DNA of 64,000 bases. Source: Paenibacillus sp. MBLB1832 (lineage in GTDB: Bacteria > Bacillota > Bacilli > Paenibacillales > NBRC-103111). The number at the start of each line of letters is the position of its first letter. Position 1 is the stretch's first letter. The position numbers and the translations under genes are program-made. Shown piece after piece: positions 36,095-45,578 of this stretch. The notes beneath the pieces were generated by a model that made no database searches, was not told where the DNA came from, and saw only the letters and a list, made by a program, of their open reading frames with translations. The DNA lies in NCBI RefSeq assembly GCF_032271945.1, contig NZ_CP130319.1, forward strand, positions 2,933,001-2,997,000, read 5' to 3'.

Positions 36095-37705
36095 TCACAA
36101 CTCGCCAACGGCACCTTTTCCTTCTCGGAATTCGGACGGGGTGCGGTTCGTCAGCGTTTTGAAGACGCGGTTGAAATGCCGAATATTCGTAAACCCCGTA
36201 GAATCGGAAATCGATTGAATTTTCTCATCCGAGTATAGCAGCAACGACTTCGCCTTCTCAATGCGCTTCTCCGTTAAGAAATCGATAAAGGATAAGCCCT
36301 GTTTGCTTTTGAAAAGGGAACTCAGATACGACGGGCTCAGATAGACGATCTCCGCCATCATATTCAGCGTAATCGACTCTGCGTAATGCTCCTCGACGTA
36401 TCGAACGACGATTTCGATTGGACTTGTGACGAACTTTTTCTTCCGATTCGCAATGCATTGGGTCAGGTCCCCCAGTAATTGCTGGCACCGTTCAGTCAGC
36501 TCCTTGCTCGATGAATACGAGTAGATGTCCACTAGCACCTGCTTTACCTCGGTATGCTGAAGCCATTGCTTCACGATCGCGAGATTCACGGCTAATTCGT
36601 AGAAGTGCAGGAGCATTTTACAAATTTGTTGATGGATGATCTCAGGGTCTTTCCACTGCTGGCATAAGGCCGATACGTAATGGATCGTCTGCTGATGCAC
36701 ATTCGCTAAGTCGCCTTCTTGCACGAATTGATTCAAAGCCTGCCAGTCCGCCGCCTGCCGCTCCTGCTTCTCCATGGCGATCTCTGTCACGGATTCATTG
36801 GAAAGCAGCCGATCGCCCCCGATGACCAATCGATAAAGTAAGGCTAATCCCGCCTCTTTGTACGATTTAGATATCGATTCCAGATCTTTCGCTGGGCTGC
36901 CTAACCCAAACGTAAGTGTAAAATTCGATTGTACCCGAATATCTTTGCGAATCTGATTGGTAATATGCTCAATTTCGGCAACAATGGTATCAAGTGAATC
37001 GTGATTAATCAACGCAACGACTTCATTCTCGTGATGAATGAACACATAGCTATGCAAACTTTCATTCAGACTTTCTTGAATGAACTGCTGAATATACACA
37101 GAGAAAAGCGCTGGATTCAGCTGATAGTATCGCTCATCCGTGACCGAGTCACGATCCAGCTTCGCAATTAAACAGGAAATGTACGTATGCGGAAGCGAAA
37201 TGCCGACGTTCTCCAACAACTCTGTCTCCCCGTGGTGGACATTGCCCGTCAGGAGTCCTGTCAACACATGCTGCCGCATTTGATTCTGAAGCAGCAGATC
37301 TTTCCCGTTCTCTTTCGTTGGCTTCTGTTCGAGATGCCATTCTTCTTGCAATTTATGGAGCAGGGCATACAATTCTTCCCTTTGGAACGGCTTCATGAGA
37401 TAATCTTTGGCACCTAGTCGCAGCGACTCACGCGCATACTGAAAGTCGTTGTATCCGCTCACCACAACACAAGCTACATGCGGATAACGCTCCTTGACGA
37501 TATATTGCAGCTGTATGCCGTCTACGCGGGGCATTTTAATGTCGGTGATTAGCAAATCTGGCTGCAGAGCTTCCATTTTCTCCAAAGCTTCTGCTCCATC
37601 AGACGCCTCATCAATGACATACCAATCGCTCTGCATCTCGGCTATCATTAAACGTATGCCTTTGCGGAAAATGGCTTCATCATCCACGATAATCAGGCTC
37701 GGCAT
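36095..37705 (-). CDS. YesN-type response regulator with AraC DNA-binding domain
   Basis: A 536-residue regulator behind AAAGGAGAATGTGGA. Residues 1-125 form a receiver: IIVDDE near the start, phospho-acceptor Asp in LLITDIKMPRVDG near 55, Lys in YLMKPF near 106. The middle 300 residues are the variable YesN linker. The C-terminal 100 residues hold two AraC-type helix-turn-helix motifs (LNMMAEIVYLSPSYLSSLFK, SISDSTGFTNIRHFNRVFK). It is the last gene of the binding protein-kinase-regulator operon and probably activates the neighbouring sugar transporter operon. Confidence 0.93.
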   Translation of the reverse strand: MPSLIIVDDEAIFRKGIRLMIAEMQSDWYVIDEASDGAEALEKMEALQPDLLITDIKMPRVDGIQLQYIVKERYPHVACVVVSGYNDFQYARESLRLGAKDYLMKPFQREELYALLHKLQEEWHLEQKPTKENGKDLLLQNQMRQHVLTGLLTGNVHHGETELLENVGISLPHTYISCLIAKLDRDSVTDERYYQLNPALFSVYIQQFIQESLNESLHSYVFIHHENEVVALINHDSLDTIVAEIEHITNQIRKDIRVQSNFTLTFGLGSPAKDLESISKSYKEAGLALLYRLVIGGDRLLSNESVTEIAMEKQERQAADWQALNQFVQEGDLANVHQQTIHYVSALCQQWKDPEIIHQQICKMLLHFYELAVNLAIVKQWLQHTEVKQVLVDIYSYSSSKELTERCQQLLGDLTQCIANRKKKFVTSPIEIVVRYVEEHYAESITLNMMAEIVYLSPSYLSSLFKSKQGLSFIDFLTEKRIEKAKSLLLYSDEKIQSISDSTGFTNIRHFNRVFKTLTNRTPSEFREGKGAVGEL

Positions 37706-37720
37706 TCCACATTCTCCTTT

Positions 37721-39541
37721 CTAATGACCTTCAATGAGCGGTAATGTCAGTGTAATGGTCGTGCCTTCTCTTTGATTGCTTTCGATCGTGACCCCGTATT
37801 GATTCCCATAACGCAGCGCGATTCGGCGATGAACATTCATCAAACCTGTCCCGCCTGTGTCCTCCTCATTTGAGGTAACTTCAAACTTACGATCGATCAG
37901 GCGCTGCAATTGGCTAGGACTCATGCCTGCACCGTCATCTTGAATTTGAATGATCATTCGGTTATCCTTCTTCATCCCAAGTAATCGAATTGTCCCATAT
38001 CCATTCCCCTTGTCGATGCCATGTACAATACTGTTCTCAATGATTGGTTGAAGCATGAAACGGATAACAGAGCACTGCAGCAAATCAGGTTGAACTTCAA
38101 CATGAAATTTGATTTTATCCTCAAAACGAATCTGCTGAATCGCCATATAACCTGTCACGTGCTCGATTTCCATGGCAAGAGGTACTTGATTATGATGACT
38201 ATTGATGCTGTATCTCAGCAGTTTGCTCAGATGATTCGTCATATTCACGACTTCCTTATTGCCCCCAATTTCCGCGTACATAGAAATCGATCCAAGCGTA
38301 TTGTACAGAAAGTGCGGATTAATTTGGCTTTGCAAAGCTGAGATTTGAGCATTTTTCTCACGAATTTCCGATTCAAACAACCGATAGCCGAGATCACTTA
38401 ATTTGGACACCATGATATTAAAGGACTGGCTGAGTTGGCCAATCTCATCTCGGCTTCGAATGGGAATGGATACGGCTAAATCGCCGAGCACGACTTTTTT
38501 CATGAGATTACGCAATTCACTGATGGGATTCGTGATGCGCAGTGCAAATAAGGTGAAAATAATGACAGCTAACAATAAACAGACCACACCAATGAGAATG
38601 ATATAATTCCGTACATACACCGTGTCGTGGAGCAGAATGGATAAGGGAACCATCTCGATCATCGTCCAACCCGTTAAAGGGGACGTCACATAGGATACAA
38701 GCTCGGAATCGCCATTTTGCTTATGAACAACCGTGCCTGTTCCTCTGAACTGTTTCATCTGTTCGGCATCGAGGTCATTTAGCATGCTTTTATAAATCAG
38801 TGTGCCTTCTTGATCCACAATCATTATGTTTTTCTTCTCATTGGAGATCGCTTCAATTTTGTTGCGGATCACATTCTTATCGACATCGAGCAGCATATAC
38901 CCTAGATCTGCCCCCGTATCTACACTTCGAATTTTTCTGGCAAAAGAGTACACCTGGCTGCCAGCGTCAGCGCCATTTTTGTTAAACGTGCCGAGGTACA
39001 CGATTTTACCCGTTTGGGAAACCTTGGGATACCAGACTTCCTTGCTCACATCCCGCTGAGAGAAATTCGCCTGTGCCTCGGACATCGCCATGTACGTAGT
39101 CCCGCCTCGAATGCGAAAAAGCGTCAACCCCGAAATGTCCACCCTTCCATTGGCAAAAACACGTCTCGAGAAATCCTCGATAAGAATGCGTTCGTTGAAC
39201 GACATCGTCGTTGCAGAGCCTTCGCCCACTTCAAGGAATTTCATAATTTGCGGGGATTGATACGGTAATAAGCTAAGTAAATTAAGCTCATTCATATAGG
39301 TATCGATGTTCGCGGTTAACTCCTTCACGACATCCATCTGGTATTTCCCTGTATTCTTCTGAATCGAATCGGAATAGCTCGTATACGTCAAATAACTGGC
39401 AATTCCTAAGGGAACTGCGATAAAGATGGCGCTCAACCCGATGAGCTTCGTCGCAATCGGTAAATGTTGAATCCAGCTTAACCTATCGTTTAGGCGTGTT
39501 TTGCTGAATTTGAAGATTGTCATCAATGATTTTTTGCGCAT
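37721..39541 (-). CDS. YesM-type sensor histidine kinase
   Basis: A 606-residue membrane kinase. Membrane segments near residues 33-55 and 300-322 flank a dCache-like extracellular sensor. Next come a HAMP linker (LRITNPISELRNLM), a His_kinase domain with the phospho-acceptor His in QSQINPHFLYNTLGS, and an ATPase domain with IIENSIVHGI and DDGAGMSPSQL. The ATG at 39541 is seven bases after AAGAGGTG, so the gene truly overlaps the 3' end of the binding-protein gene by 59 bases in another frame. It pairs with the downstream YesN-type regulator. Confidence 0.92.
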   Translation of the reverse strand: MRKKSLMTIFKFSKTRLNDRLSWIQHLPIATKLIGLSAIFIAVPLGIASYLTYTSYSDSIQKNTGKYQMDVVKELTANIDTYMNELNLLSLLPYQSPQIMKFLEVGEGSATTMSFNERILIEDFSRRVFANGRVDISGLTLFRIRGGTTYMAMSEAQANFSQRDVSKEVWYPKVSQTGKIVYLGTFNKNGADAGSQVYSFARKIRSVDTGADLGYMLLDVDKNVIRNKIEAISNEKKNIMIVDQEGTLIYKSMLNDLDAEQMKQFRGTGTVVHKQNGDSELVSYVTSPLTGWTMIEMVPLSILLHDTVYVRNYIILIGVVCLLLAVIIFTLFALRITNPISELRNLMKKVVLGDLAVSIPIRSRDEIGQLSQSFNIMVSKLSDLGYRLFESEIREKNAQISALQSQINPHFLYNTLGSISMYAEIGGNKEVVNMTNHLSKLLRYSINSHHNQVPLAMEIEHVTGYMAIQQIRFEDKIKFHVEVQPDLLQCSVIRFMLQPIIENSIVHGIDKGNGYGTIRLLGMKKDNRMIIQIQDDGAGMSPSQLQRLIDRKFEVTSNEEDTGGTGLMNVHRRIALRYGNQYGVTIESNQREGTTITLTLPLIEGH

Positions 39542-40805
39542 TCTGCAGCACCTCTTGCGGCGTGATTTGTCCCGCCATCATCTTCTCAAACTCACGCACA
39601 AGCTCATCGTTAATCGTACCTTGACGCGGCTGTTTGGGGAAATATTTCACATCATCAGCTGCGCTTGCGTAATCTGGCCGATAATTTAGCTTCTGGAATT
39701 CATCCGAAGCTACTGCTTTCTTCACAGCAGGGATATGGCCTGCTTTAGCCCAGCTGGCACCATGCGCGGCTACCCAATTCGCGAACTTCAGCGCTGCGAG
39801 TTGTTTCTGTTTATCCGGCTTCTCGTGCGTAGGCAGTGAAAACGTATGGGAATCTCCCCACACCGCTGGGTGATCATAAATTTGCGGAATTTTCGTGACT
39901 CCGAAATGTAAATGGGGTACTTTCTCTATAGCCCCAGTCCCCCATACACCTGAAATCAGGGTGGCTGCCTCTCCTTTGGCGAACGTCTGAATGGGATCGT
40001 TACTGTTGGGCAGGATAAGCTTCTTCGTGTAAAGCGAGTTCACGAACGACAACGATTGCAACGCGGACGAATTATTGATCGCCGCTGATTGGCCGTCATC
40101 TGAATAAAATCTTCCGCCATCTAGATTCATTTGGTTATAAAAGGAATACCACAGCCAAAAGGAATCAATTCGAAGATTCGGCTCTGCGAGCGGCGTGACA
40201 TTCGAAGGCACATGCTGACGGATGGTTTCTAGAAAGGTGAGAAAACCTTTTTCCCCGTTCGCCAGAACTGGCTTCTCACGTTCATCCAATAGCCCAGCTT
40301 GCCTCAATAAATCCTTATTGTAATACATCACTTCGAGATGCGTATCCAGTGGAATACCGAGATGCTTATTATCCGCAACGGTGCTCTGTAGGATGGTTGG
40401 GTTGAAATCTTCCCAATGCACGCCAGCCTCCGCGGCAAGCGCATTCAAATCGGTCAAAAAACCCGCAGATGCGTATTGCGCGTACTTCGCCGAATGGACA
40501 ATCGCGATATCCGGCGCTTCTTCGGTCACAATAGCCGTCGAGAGCTTCGTGTAGTAATCACCTGAATTATTGTTGATTTGATCTATTTTCACATGATCCG
40601 TATTTTCATTGTTATATTGCTGAATTAACTCGGCCATAAACTGCCCGTCACCACCGCTGAACGGTGTCCAAAATGTAATTCTCAGTTTGTTAGGTGTCTG
40701 ATCACTCGCCACCGTGTCCGACTGTGACTCACAGCCAGCGAGAAATGTACTGAATACGAGAAGAACAACCGCAGCTTTCCAACCGGTTCGGTGCCGTACA
40801 CGCAC
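39483..40805 (-). CDS. Sugar-binding lipoprotein encoded with the two-component pair
   Basis: A 440-residue family-1 extracellular solute-binding protein. The GTG at 40805 follows GGGGGGATTCAC; an upstream TTG has no site. The lipoprotein signal ends FSTFLAGC. Conserved features: ITFWTPFSGGDG near the N-terminus, PDIAIVHSAKYAQY, GIPLDTHLEVMYYNKDLL. It closely resembles the binding protein of the neighbouring transporter operon (WNPFSGNDGPFM, SIPLDIHPLVMYYNKDLF), so they are probably duplicates. Being encoded with a kinase but no permease, it may present sugar to the sensor. That role is inferred. Confidence 0.88.
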   Translation of the reverse strand: MRVRHRTGWKAAVVLLVFSTFLAGCESQSDTVASDQTPNKLRITFWTPFSGGDGQFMAELIQQYNNENTDHVKIDQINNNSGDYYTKLSTAIVTEEAPDIAIVHSAKYAQYASAGFLTDLNALAAEAGVHWEDFNPTILQSTVADNKHLGIPLDTHLEVMYYNKDLLRQAGLLDEREKPVLANGEKGFLTFLETIRQHVPSNVTPLAEPNLRIDSFWLWYSFYNQMNLDGGRFYSDDGQSAAINNSSALQSLSFVNSLYTKKLILPNSNDPIQTFAKGEAATLISGVWGTGAIEKVPHLHFGVTKIPQIYDHPAVWGDSHTFSLPTHEKPDKQKQLAALKFANWVAAHGASWAKAGHIPAVKKAVASDEFQKLNYRPDYASAADDVKYFPKQPRQGTINDELVREFEKMMAGQITPQEVLQNAQKIIDDNLQIQQNTPKR

Positions 40806-40838
40806 GTGAATCCCCCCATCTTTCAACTATCCCTCTTC

Positions 40839-40867
40839 ATTATACAAACAAGCATTCTCCTCGCCAA
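40839..40867 (-). promoter_or_regulatory. Promoter of the binding protein-kinase-regulator operon
   Basis: On the minus strand TTGGCG (40862-40867), 17 bases, and a perfect TATAAT (40839-40844). The GTG start codon lies about 34 bases downstream of the -10 box. Confidence 0.75.
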
Positions 40868-40912
40868 TGACCTATTTCTTCTAACTATGGACATATTTTT
40901 AGATCGTAGGAC

Positions 40913-40949
40913 GAAAAAGCCGTAACATCGGACTTCGACGTTACAGCTT
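40913..40949 (-). terminator. Rho-independent terminator of the sugar transporter-GH43 operon
   Basis: On the minus strand AGCTGTAACGTCG pairs with CGATGTTACGGCT (two G-U pairs) and TTTTTC follows, about nine bases after the GH43 stop. Confidence 0.88.
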
Positions 40950-40957
40950 GTCATTGT

Positions 40958-42004
40958 TTATTCACCGCTTGGAACCTGAACCGGAACACCCTCCGTGATC
41001 GGAATGCCGAAATTCGGCGTACCATCCCGATTCCACGTAAATCGTTGCATGCGCACATTGCGGTTCCAGCCTGATCCTTGCGTTTTCGCTGCATGATAGA
41101 TGATCCAATCTTCTTTGCCGTCCACTGACTTCGCAAATGAATTATGTCCAGGACCGAAGACAGTATCTGTTTTCGAGAATACAGCCTTCTCATGCTTTTT
41201 CCAGGAGGAAGGATTAAGAACATCGCTGTTCATGGACGAACTTAACATGCCTAAGCAATAATCATCCGTCCAGCTGCCGCTTGCTGAATAGATTACGAAG
41301 ATTCGGTCGTCGTGAAGCAGCACTTGCGGTCCTTCATTGATCGTAGGATTGCCCACCAGTTCCCAGTCGTAGGTAGGTCGTGAGATTTCAACAGGCACTC
41401 CGCTAATCGTATATGGATTGCTCATAGGTGCGATATAGAGATGCTGGCTCACGTTCACCGCCCCTTCCCATCCTGACCAAATGAAATAGAGCGAGCCGTC
41501 CTTCTTCTGCAGTGTCGTTCCATCAATGGCCCAGCGGCCTGCCGTGTTCAGCATGCCCTTCTCGACATACGCAACGAGCGGATCGTCTGTCACCGATTCG
41601 AGCACGAACATGCGATGATTCTCATTCTGGCCGTCATCAGCGGCGTAATAGACATACCATTTTCCCGCGATAAAATGTAATTCGGGTGCCCAAATGTTGG
41701 CAGAGTTCGGACCTGTCGATGGCGGGAACCAGATATCTTTATAGTCTGCGTCCGCAAGGCCCGTTAACGTGGCTGATTTCCAAATTCGAATGGAGTTCCC
41801 CGTTGTATGTGTGTAGTAATAGAACCCATCTTTGGCCGTTACCCATGGATCTGCACCGTTATCGAGAATGGGGTTCGTGAATGTTTTCGCTTCTTTCGTA
41901 AGCGTTGCCGTTGCATTGCTTTCCTTCATCGTCGTTGCTGGGTCTCCTTTCGTACATCCTGTAACGAACAGGATACTCATAATGAGAATCATCCATTTAC
42001 GCAT
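40958..42004 (-). CDS. GH43 family glycoside hydrolase lipoprotein (arabinanase type)
   Basis: A 348-residue lipoprotein (signal ILFVTGC) with a five-bladed GH43 propeller. The three catalytic acids are visible: Asp in NPILDNGADPWV, the modulating Asp in RWAIDGTTL, and Glu in PTINEGPQVLL. WAPELHFIAGKWYVYY is the usual blade-1 signature. The family includes arabinanases, arabinofuranosidases and xylosidases; endo-/exo-arabinanase is likeliest from the blade motifs. The ATG at 42004 follows GAGGTGAAGATTGGCT. It closes an operon with a binding protein and two permeases, so its products are presumably imported by that transporter. Confidence 0.9.
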   Translation of the reverse strand: MRKWMILIMSILFVTGCTKGDPATTMKESNATATLTKEAKTFTNPILDNGADPWVTAKDGFYYYTHTTGNSIRIWKSATLTGLADADYKDIWFPPSTGPNSANIWAPELHFIAGKWYVYYAADDGQNENHRMFVLESVTDDPLVAYVEKGMLNTAGRWAIDGTTLQKKDGSLYFIWSGWEGAVNVSQHLYIAPMSNPYTISGVPVEISRPTYDWELVGNPTINEGPQVLLHDDRIFVIYSASGSWTDDYCLGMLSSSMNSDVLNPSSWKKHEKAVFSKTDTVFGPGHNSFAKSVDGKEDWIIYHAAKTQGSGWNRNVRMQRFTWNRDGTPNFGIPITEGVPVQVPSGE

Positions 42005-42043
42005 AGCCAATCTTCACCTCGATCTACTGCTTGGAATGATTTT

Positions 42044-42874
42044 CTATTGTTTCACACCTGTCGCTGTAATGGATTGGATAAATTGCCTTTGCCCAATGAT
42101 GAAAATGATGAGCGTTGGAATCGTCGATAACGTCGCAAGCGCCATTAGTTTTCCGTAGGACTGAACGAAACTTCCTGTCGCCATCACAGCGACACCTGCA
42201 GTCAAAGTCCGCATTTGAAGATCGGTCACTGTAAAGAATGGCCACACATAATCGTTGAACACGCTCATAAACGTGAAGATCGCTAGTGTCGTCACAATCG
42301 ATACCGAGGATGGCATCAGGACAGAGATAAATACCTGCCATTTGTTCGCACCATCAATGCGTGCCGCCTCGATAATTTCATTAGGAAACGATTGGAAAAA
42401 TTGGATGAGTAGAAAGACACCTAATGCACCGCCCGAATATGGCAAAATCAACACATAGTAGGTATTGATCAGGTTGAAATTACTAAAATTCAAATACTGG
42501 GGAAGAAATGAAATGATACCAGGAACCATCAGCGAGCCTATGAACAAAGCAAATAGTGTCCGTTTCAAAGGAATGTCTAATTTCGCTAACGCATACGCTG
42601 CCATCGCATCTACGACGATCACGAGCAGTGTCGCAGCAAATCCAACGAAGAAGGAGTTGAATATCCAACGGAAAATCGGAACCTCTACAGCACCGCCAAC
42701 GAATATCGTATGGAAATTATCCATCGTAAATTCTTGGGGAAATAAATGAAATACCGGCGACATGACTTCCACATCGGTCTTGAACGAATTCGAGAACATC
42801 CACAGCATCGGAAGGATGAAGATGATGCCAAGTATGGACGCTAATAGTACATAAAAGATTTTAAACGATTTCAT
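42044..42874 (-). CDS. Carbohydrate ABC transporter permease, MalG type
   Basis: A 276-residue permease with six membrane segments. The EAA loop reads EIIEAARIDGANKWQVF near residue 172, which contacts the ATPase. It starts six bases after the upstream permease stop. No ATPase gene is in the operon, so a shared MsmX/MsmK-type ATPase encoded elsewhere is expected, as known for Firmicute CUT1 transporters. Confidence 0.92.
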   Translation of the reverse strand: MKSFKIFYVLLASILGIIFILPMLWMFSNSFKTDVEVMSPVFHLFPQEFTMDNFHTIFVGGAVEVPIFRWIFNSFFVGFAATLLVIVVDAMAAYALAKLDIPLKRTLFALFIGSLMVPGIISFLPQYLNFSNFNLINTYYVLILPYSGGALGVFLLIQFFQSFPNEIIEAARIDGANKWQVFISVLMPSSVSIVTTLAIFTFMSVFNDYVWPFFTVTDLQMRTLTAGVAVMATGSFVQSYGKLMALATLSTIPTLIIFIIGQRQFIQSITATGVKQ

Positions 42875-42880
42875 CGTCCA

Positions 42881-43783
42881 CTACTCCTTCTGATTCGTGA
42901 TTTTGAATTGAATGATGGACACGATCATGATCGATAAGCCCATGAGAATCGCCATCGCTGACGCGGATCCGATTTCTCTCGCCGTATAGGCAGTTTGCAG
43001 AATTCCCATTAAAAGCACCTTCGTCTCGTCACCAGCGTTACTTATGAGATTCGGCTGTGCAAATACATTGTAGGATGCTATGGTTGAGGTTATTAAGACA
43101 AAAATAAGAACGGGTCTAATAAAAGGCAAAGTAATACTCTTCAGTCTGTCCCATCCATTCGCTCCATCGATTTTGGCTGCTTCGTACAGATCTTCAGGCA
43201 CACCATTAAGTGCGTTCACGAAAATAATCATGTTAAAGCCGATGGTCCACCAGAGCGTTGCAACAACAAGTGAAAACCACACAAATGGTGTATCCATTAG
43301 CCAAGGTATCGGATCAAACTCACGAATTCCTACTTTAGCCATGAGCAAATTAAGGAACCCTCCTGTAACATCGAACATTCGCTTCCAGATCACGGCCATA
43401 ACCGTTGCGGAAACCGCATACGGGATGAAGTAAATAGACCGAAACAGCGATCGTAATTTCGCTGGAAGTGCATTCAGCAGTAGGGCAAAGCCAAGTCCGA
43501 TCACGACTAAAAAGGGAACTGAAAACACCACGAATTTCAAGGTTGCTTTCATGCCGATGAAGAACAGATCATTCTCTTGTGTGCCATCGGTGAATATTTT
43601 CTTATAATTATCGAGTCCAACGAAGGGATGTACAGGATCTAGCAAATTATATTCTTTCAAACTAATGATGAATCCATAAATGATTGGGATTAGCGTAAAC
43701 GCTATAAAGGCAATCAGGTAAGGTACTATGAATAAGCTGGACGTCAGCTTGGATTTCCAATGGGATGATGTTGTGGCAGGCAA
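42881..43783 (-). CDS. Carbohydrate ABC transporter permease, MalF type
   Basis: A 300-residue permease with six membrane segments (first at about 16-38: LFIVPYLIAFIAFTLIP). Its EAA loop is EDLYEAAKIDGANGWDRL near residue 192. It forms the heteromeric channel with the MalG-type permease encoded directly downstream, fed by the binding protein encoded upstream. Confidence 0.92.
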   Translation of the reverse strand: MPATTSSHWKSKLTSSLFIVPYLIAFIAFTLIPIIYGFIISLKEYNLLDPVHPFVGLDNYKKIFTDGTQENDLFFIGMKATLKFVVFSVPFLVVIGLGFALLLNALPAKLRSLFRSIYFIPYAVSATVMAVIWKRMFDVTGGFLNLLMAKVGIREFDPIPWLMDTPFVWFSLVVATLWWTIGFNMIIFVNALNGVPEDLYEAAKIDGANGWDRLKSITLPFIRPVLIFVLITSTIASYNVFAQPNLISNAGDETKVLLMGILQTAYTAREIGSASAMAILMGLSIMIVSIIQFKITNQKE

Positions 43784-43816
43784 TGGTTTCCCTCCTCTTC
43801 TTCCTGTTGATGTGTA

Positions 43817-43842
43817 AGAGAAAACGGGTACTAAGTACCCGT
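43817..43842 (-). terminator. Intercistronic hairpin between binding-protein and permease genes
   Basis: On the minus strand ACGGGTAC pairs with GTACCCGT and is followed by TTTTCTC. Placed 21 bases after the binding-protein stop, it probably acts as a partial terminator or mRNA end protector that keeps binding protein in excess over permeases. Confidence 0.65.
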
Positions 43843-43862
43843 CTCCCCGTGGTCAACTATCG

Positions 43863-45191
43863 TTATTTCTTCATGGCGGCAGTCGATTTCGCTGCTGCGT
43901 CATCGAGTGCTGCTTTTGGCTCTTTTTTACCTTGCAGAGCATTCGCTAGCTCAGTCCAGATGCTGTCGGAAATCGGACCCCAGTTCAACACTTTCGGTGC
44001 AAACTTCACATATTCAAATTCTTTCGCAACTTCTACTTGCTGCTGCGTCATGGCTTGGAAAGCTGCGCTGTCGCGCACGACTTTGGAAGCGACTGCTTGA
44101 CCTGACTCAGCCCAATCGATGGAATTCGCGTTCACATATTTTAAGAAATCACCAACACCTGCTAGAACACTTGCGTCTGTAGTCGCTTTCGGAATAACGA
44201 AGTTATGGGAGCCGCCGAACACAGCTTGCTTCACTGTCCCCAATTGTGGAACAGGTGCTACGCCGTAGTTAATTTTAGCTTTATCGAAAGCATCCTTTAC
44301 CCATGGTCCGTTGAAGTGCATCGCGCTTTTCCCTTGTTGGAACAAGTTGAAATCGCCGTCAGCCGCAACCGTTGGAGGTGAAACTTTCATCGTCGTCAAG
44401 CTTCTCATGAAAGTAACCGCTTCAACACCTGCTGGTGAGTTGTAGGCGATATTCCCTTTCTCGTCTATGAAGTCTCCGCCATTTTGGAACAAAATCGTTG
44501 GGAACAAGAAGTTTTGAATCCAGAACGTTGGCATCGCCGCTCCCCATATCCCCTTGGAAGGATCTGTCATCTTTTTGGCCGCATCGACGAACTGTTCACG
44601 GTTGGTTGGCGGTGCTGCAATGCCAGCAGCCTTAAACAAATCTTTATTGTAGTACATCACAAGTGGATGGATATCCAGTGGAATGCTGTACCAGTTATTG
44701 TCCTTTGTTGAATACTCGACCGTTGCTGGCGGGAAGTTGCTCTTCTCTACACCAACGGCTTTAGCAATGGCATCAACCGGTTGCAGCATATCTTTCGCAA
44801 TGTAAGTAGGCGTTTGATCAAGATGCATAATGGCTACATCGGGAACACCCTTCTTGGTGGCAATCGCCGTATCTAACAGTTTGTAGTAATCACCGTTAGG
44901 TTGAATCGTCATTTTCACGACATACTTATCTTGTGATTTATTGTAGTTATCCACGATTTTCTTCATAAAAGGCCCGTCGTTGCCAGAGAACGGATTCCAG
45001 AAGTTGACGGTCACTTTCTCGCCGCTTTTCACCGTTTCTGGGGCTTTCGTTGCTTCGGCTGCCTTAGAAGCCGCTGGAGATACTGCAGCTGGAGACGTTT
45101 CCGCTGTTTTCGTTGACGTACATCCAGTCAAAATCAAAGTCATGGACAAACCTGCTGCACCTACGAGTTGTAAGCTTTTCATTTTTTTCAT
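43863..45191 (-). CDS. Sugar ABC transporter substrate-binding lipoprotein
   Basis: A 442-residue family-1 solute-binding protein. The lipoprotein signal ends TLILTGC. WNPFSGNDGPFMKK, PDVAIMHLDQTPTY and IPLDIHPLVMYYNKDLF match the binding protein in the regulatory operon. First gene of the operon with two permeases and a GH43 enzyme, so arabino- or xylo-oligosaccharides are the likely ligands (inference). It has a long leader with a strong hairpin and a cre-like site further upstream. Confidence 0.92.
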   Translation of the reverse strand: MKKMKSLQLVGAAGLSMTLILTGCTSTKTAETSPAAVSPAASKAAEATKAPETVKSGEKVTVNFWNPFSGNDGPFMKKIVDNYNKSQDKYVVKMTIQPNGDYYKLLDTAIATKKGVPDVAIMHLDQTPTYIAKDMLQPVDAIAKAVGVEKSNFPPATVEYSTKDNNWYSIPLDIHPLVMYYNKDLFKAAGIAAPPTNREQFVDAAKKMTDPSKGIWGAAMPTFWIQNFLFPTILFQNGGDFIDEKGNIAYNSPAGVEAVTFMRSLTTMKVSPPTVAADGDFNLFQQGKSAMHFNGPWVKDAFDKAKINYGVAPVPQLGTVKQAVFGGSHNFVIPKATTDASVLAGVGDFLKYVNANSIDWAESGQAVASKVVRDSAAFQAMTQQQVEVAKEFEYVKFAPKVLNWGPISDSIWTELANALQGKKEPKAALDDAAAKSTAAMKK

Positions 45192-45263
45192 CGTCGTTAA
45201 CTCCCTTCAATTTTAAACACACAAAGATTTGCTTGCTAATCTCGCTGAATCTGTGTCAAAATT

Positions 45264-45303
45264 GTAGTGAGTTGTGAATTTCGTAGAAATTCATTCTCAC
45301 TAC
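45264..45303 (-). other. Strong hairpin in the leader of the sugar transporter operon
   Basis: GTAGTGA pairs with TCACTAC and, after a small internal loop, TGAATTTC pairs with GAAATTCA around a GTA loop. It lies about 75 bases before the start codon. On the minus strand AATTTTG follows, so it is a weak terminator at best; it may stabilise the mRNA or bind a regulator. Confidence 0.55.
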
Positions 45304-45462
45304 CGAGAGCGATACTAAGGAGTTCCCACGCCAATGGACCTTAGATGGCTCTTTTCTTTTTGCATCCCCGTCGCTGAAAATTTAGGTACTTCCTTGCACT
45401 CGTTGGTATCTTGCATCACCTCGAAAACGTATTTGAACCACACCCTTACTATACGGTTTTCA

Positions 45463-45477
45463 AGAAAACGTTACCAT
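45463..45477 (-). promoter_or_regulatory. cre-like CcpA site of the sugar transporter operon
   Basis: On the minus strand ATGGTAACGTTTTCT matches the cre consensus WTGNAANCGNWNNCW at all but one defined position. TATAGT at 45449-45454 is a possible -10 box 17 bases beyond TGGTAA, so the site would cover the -35 region. The rest of the 45192-45578 gap holds the leader hairpin and the AlaX terminator; no gene is seen. Confidence 0.55.
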
Positions 45478-45515
45478 GACGATATTTATGGAGTAGTGGA
45501 CATATTTTGGGGTTG

Positions 45516-45567
45516 AATAAAAAAGGGCTCTTCTCCTGGGGATCGTGTCCTTGGAGAAAAGCCCTTT
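45516..45567 (-). terminator. Rho-independent terminator of the YdeI-AlaX operon
   Basis: On the minus strand AAGGGCTTTTCTCC pairs with GGAGAAGAGCCCTT (one mismatch-type pair) and is followed by TTTTATTC. Confidence 0.85.
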
Positions 45568-45578
45568 ACTTTTCTATG

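Noticed and set aside
45334..45516. 60-codon plus-strand frame in the transporter leader region
   Set aside because: No ribosome-binding site and it runs antisense across the cre-like site and promoter; treated as chance.
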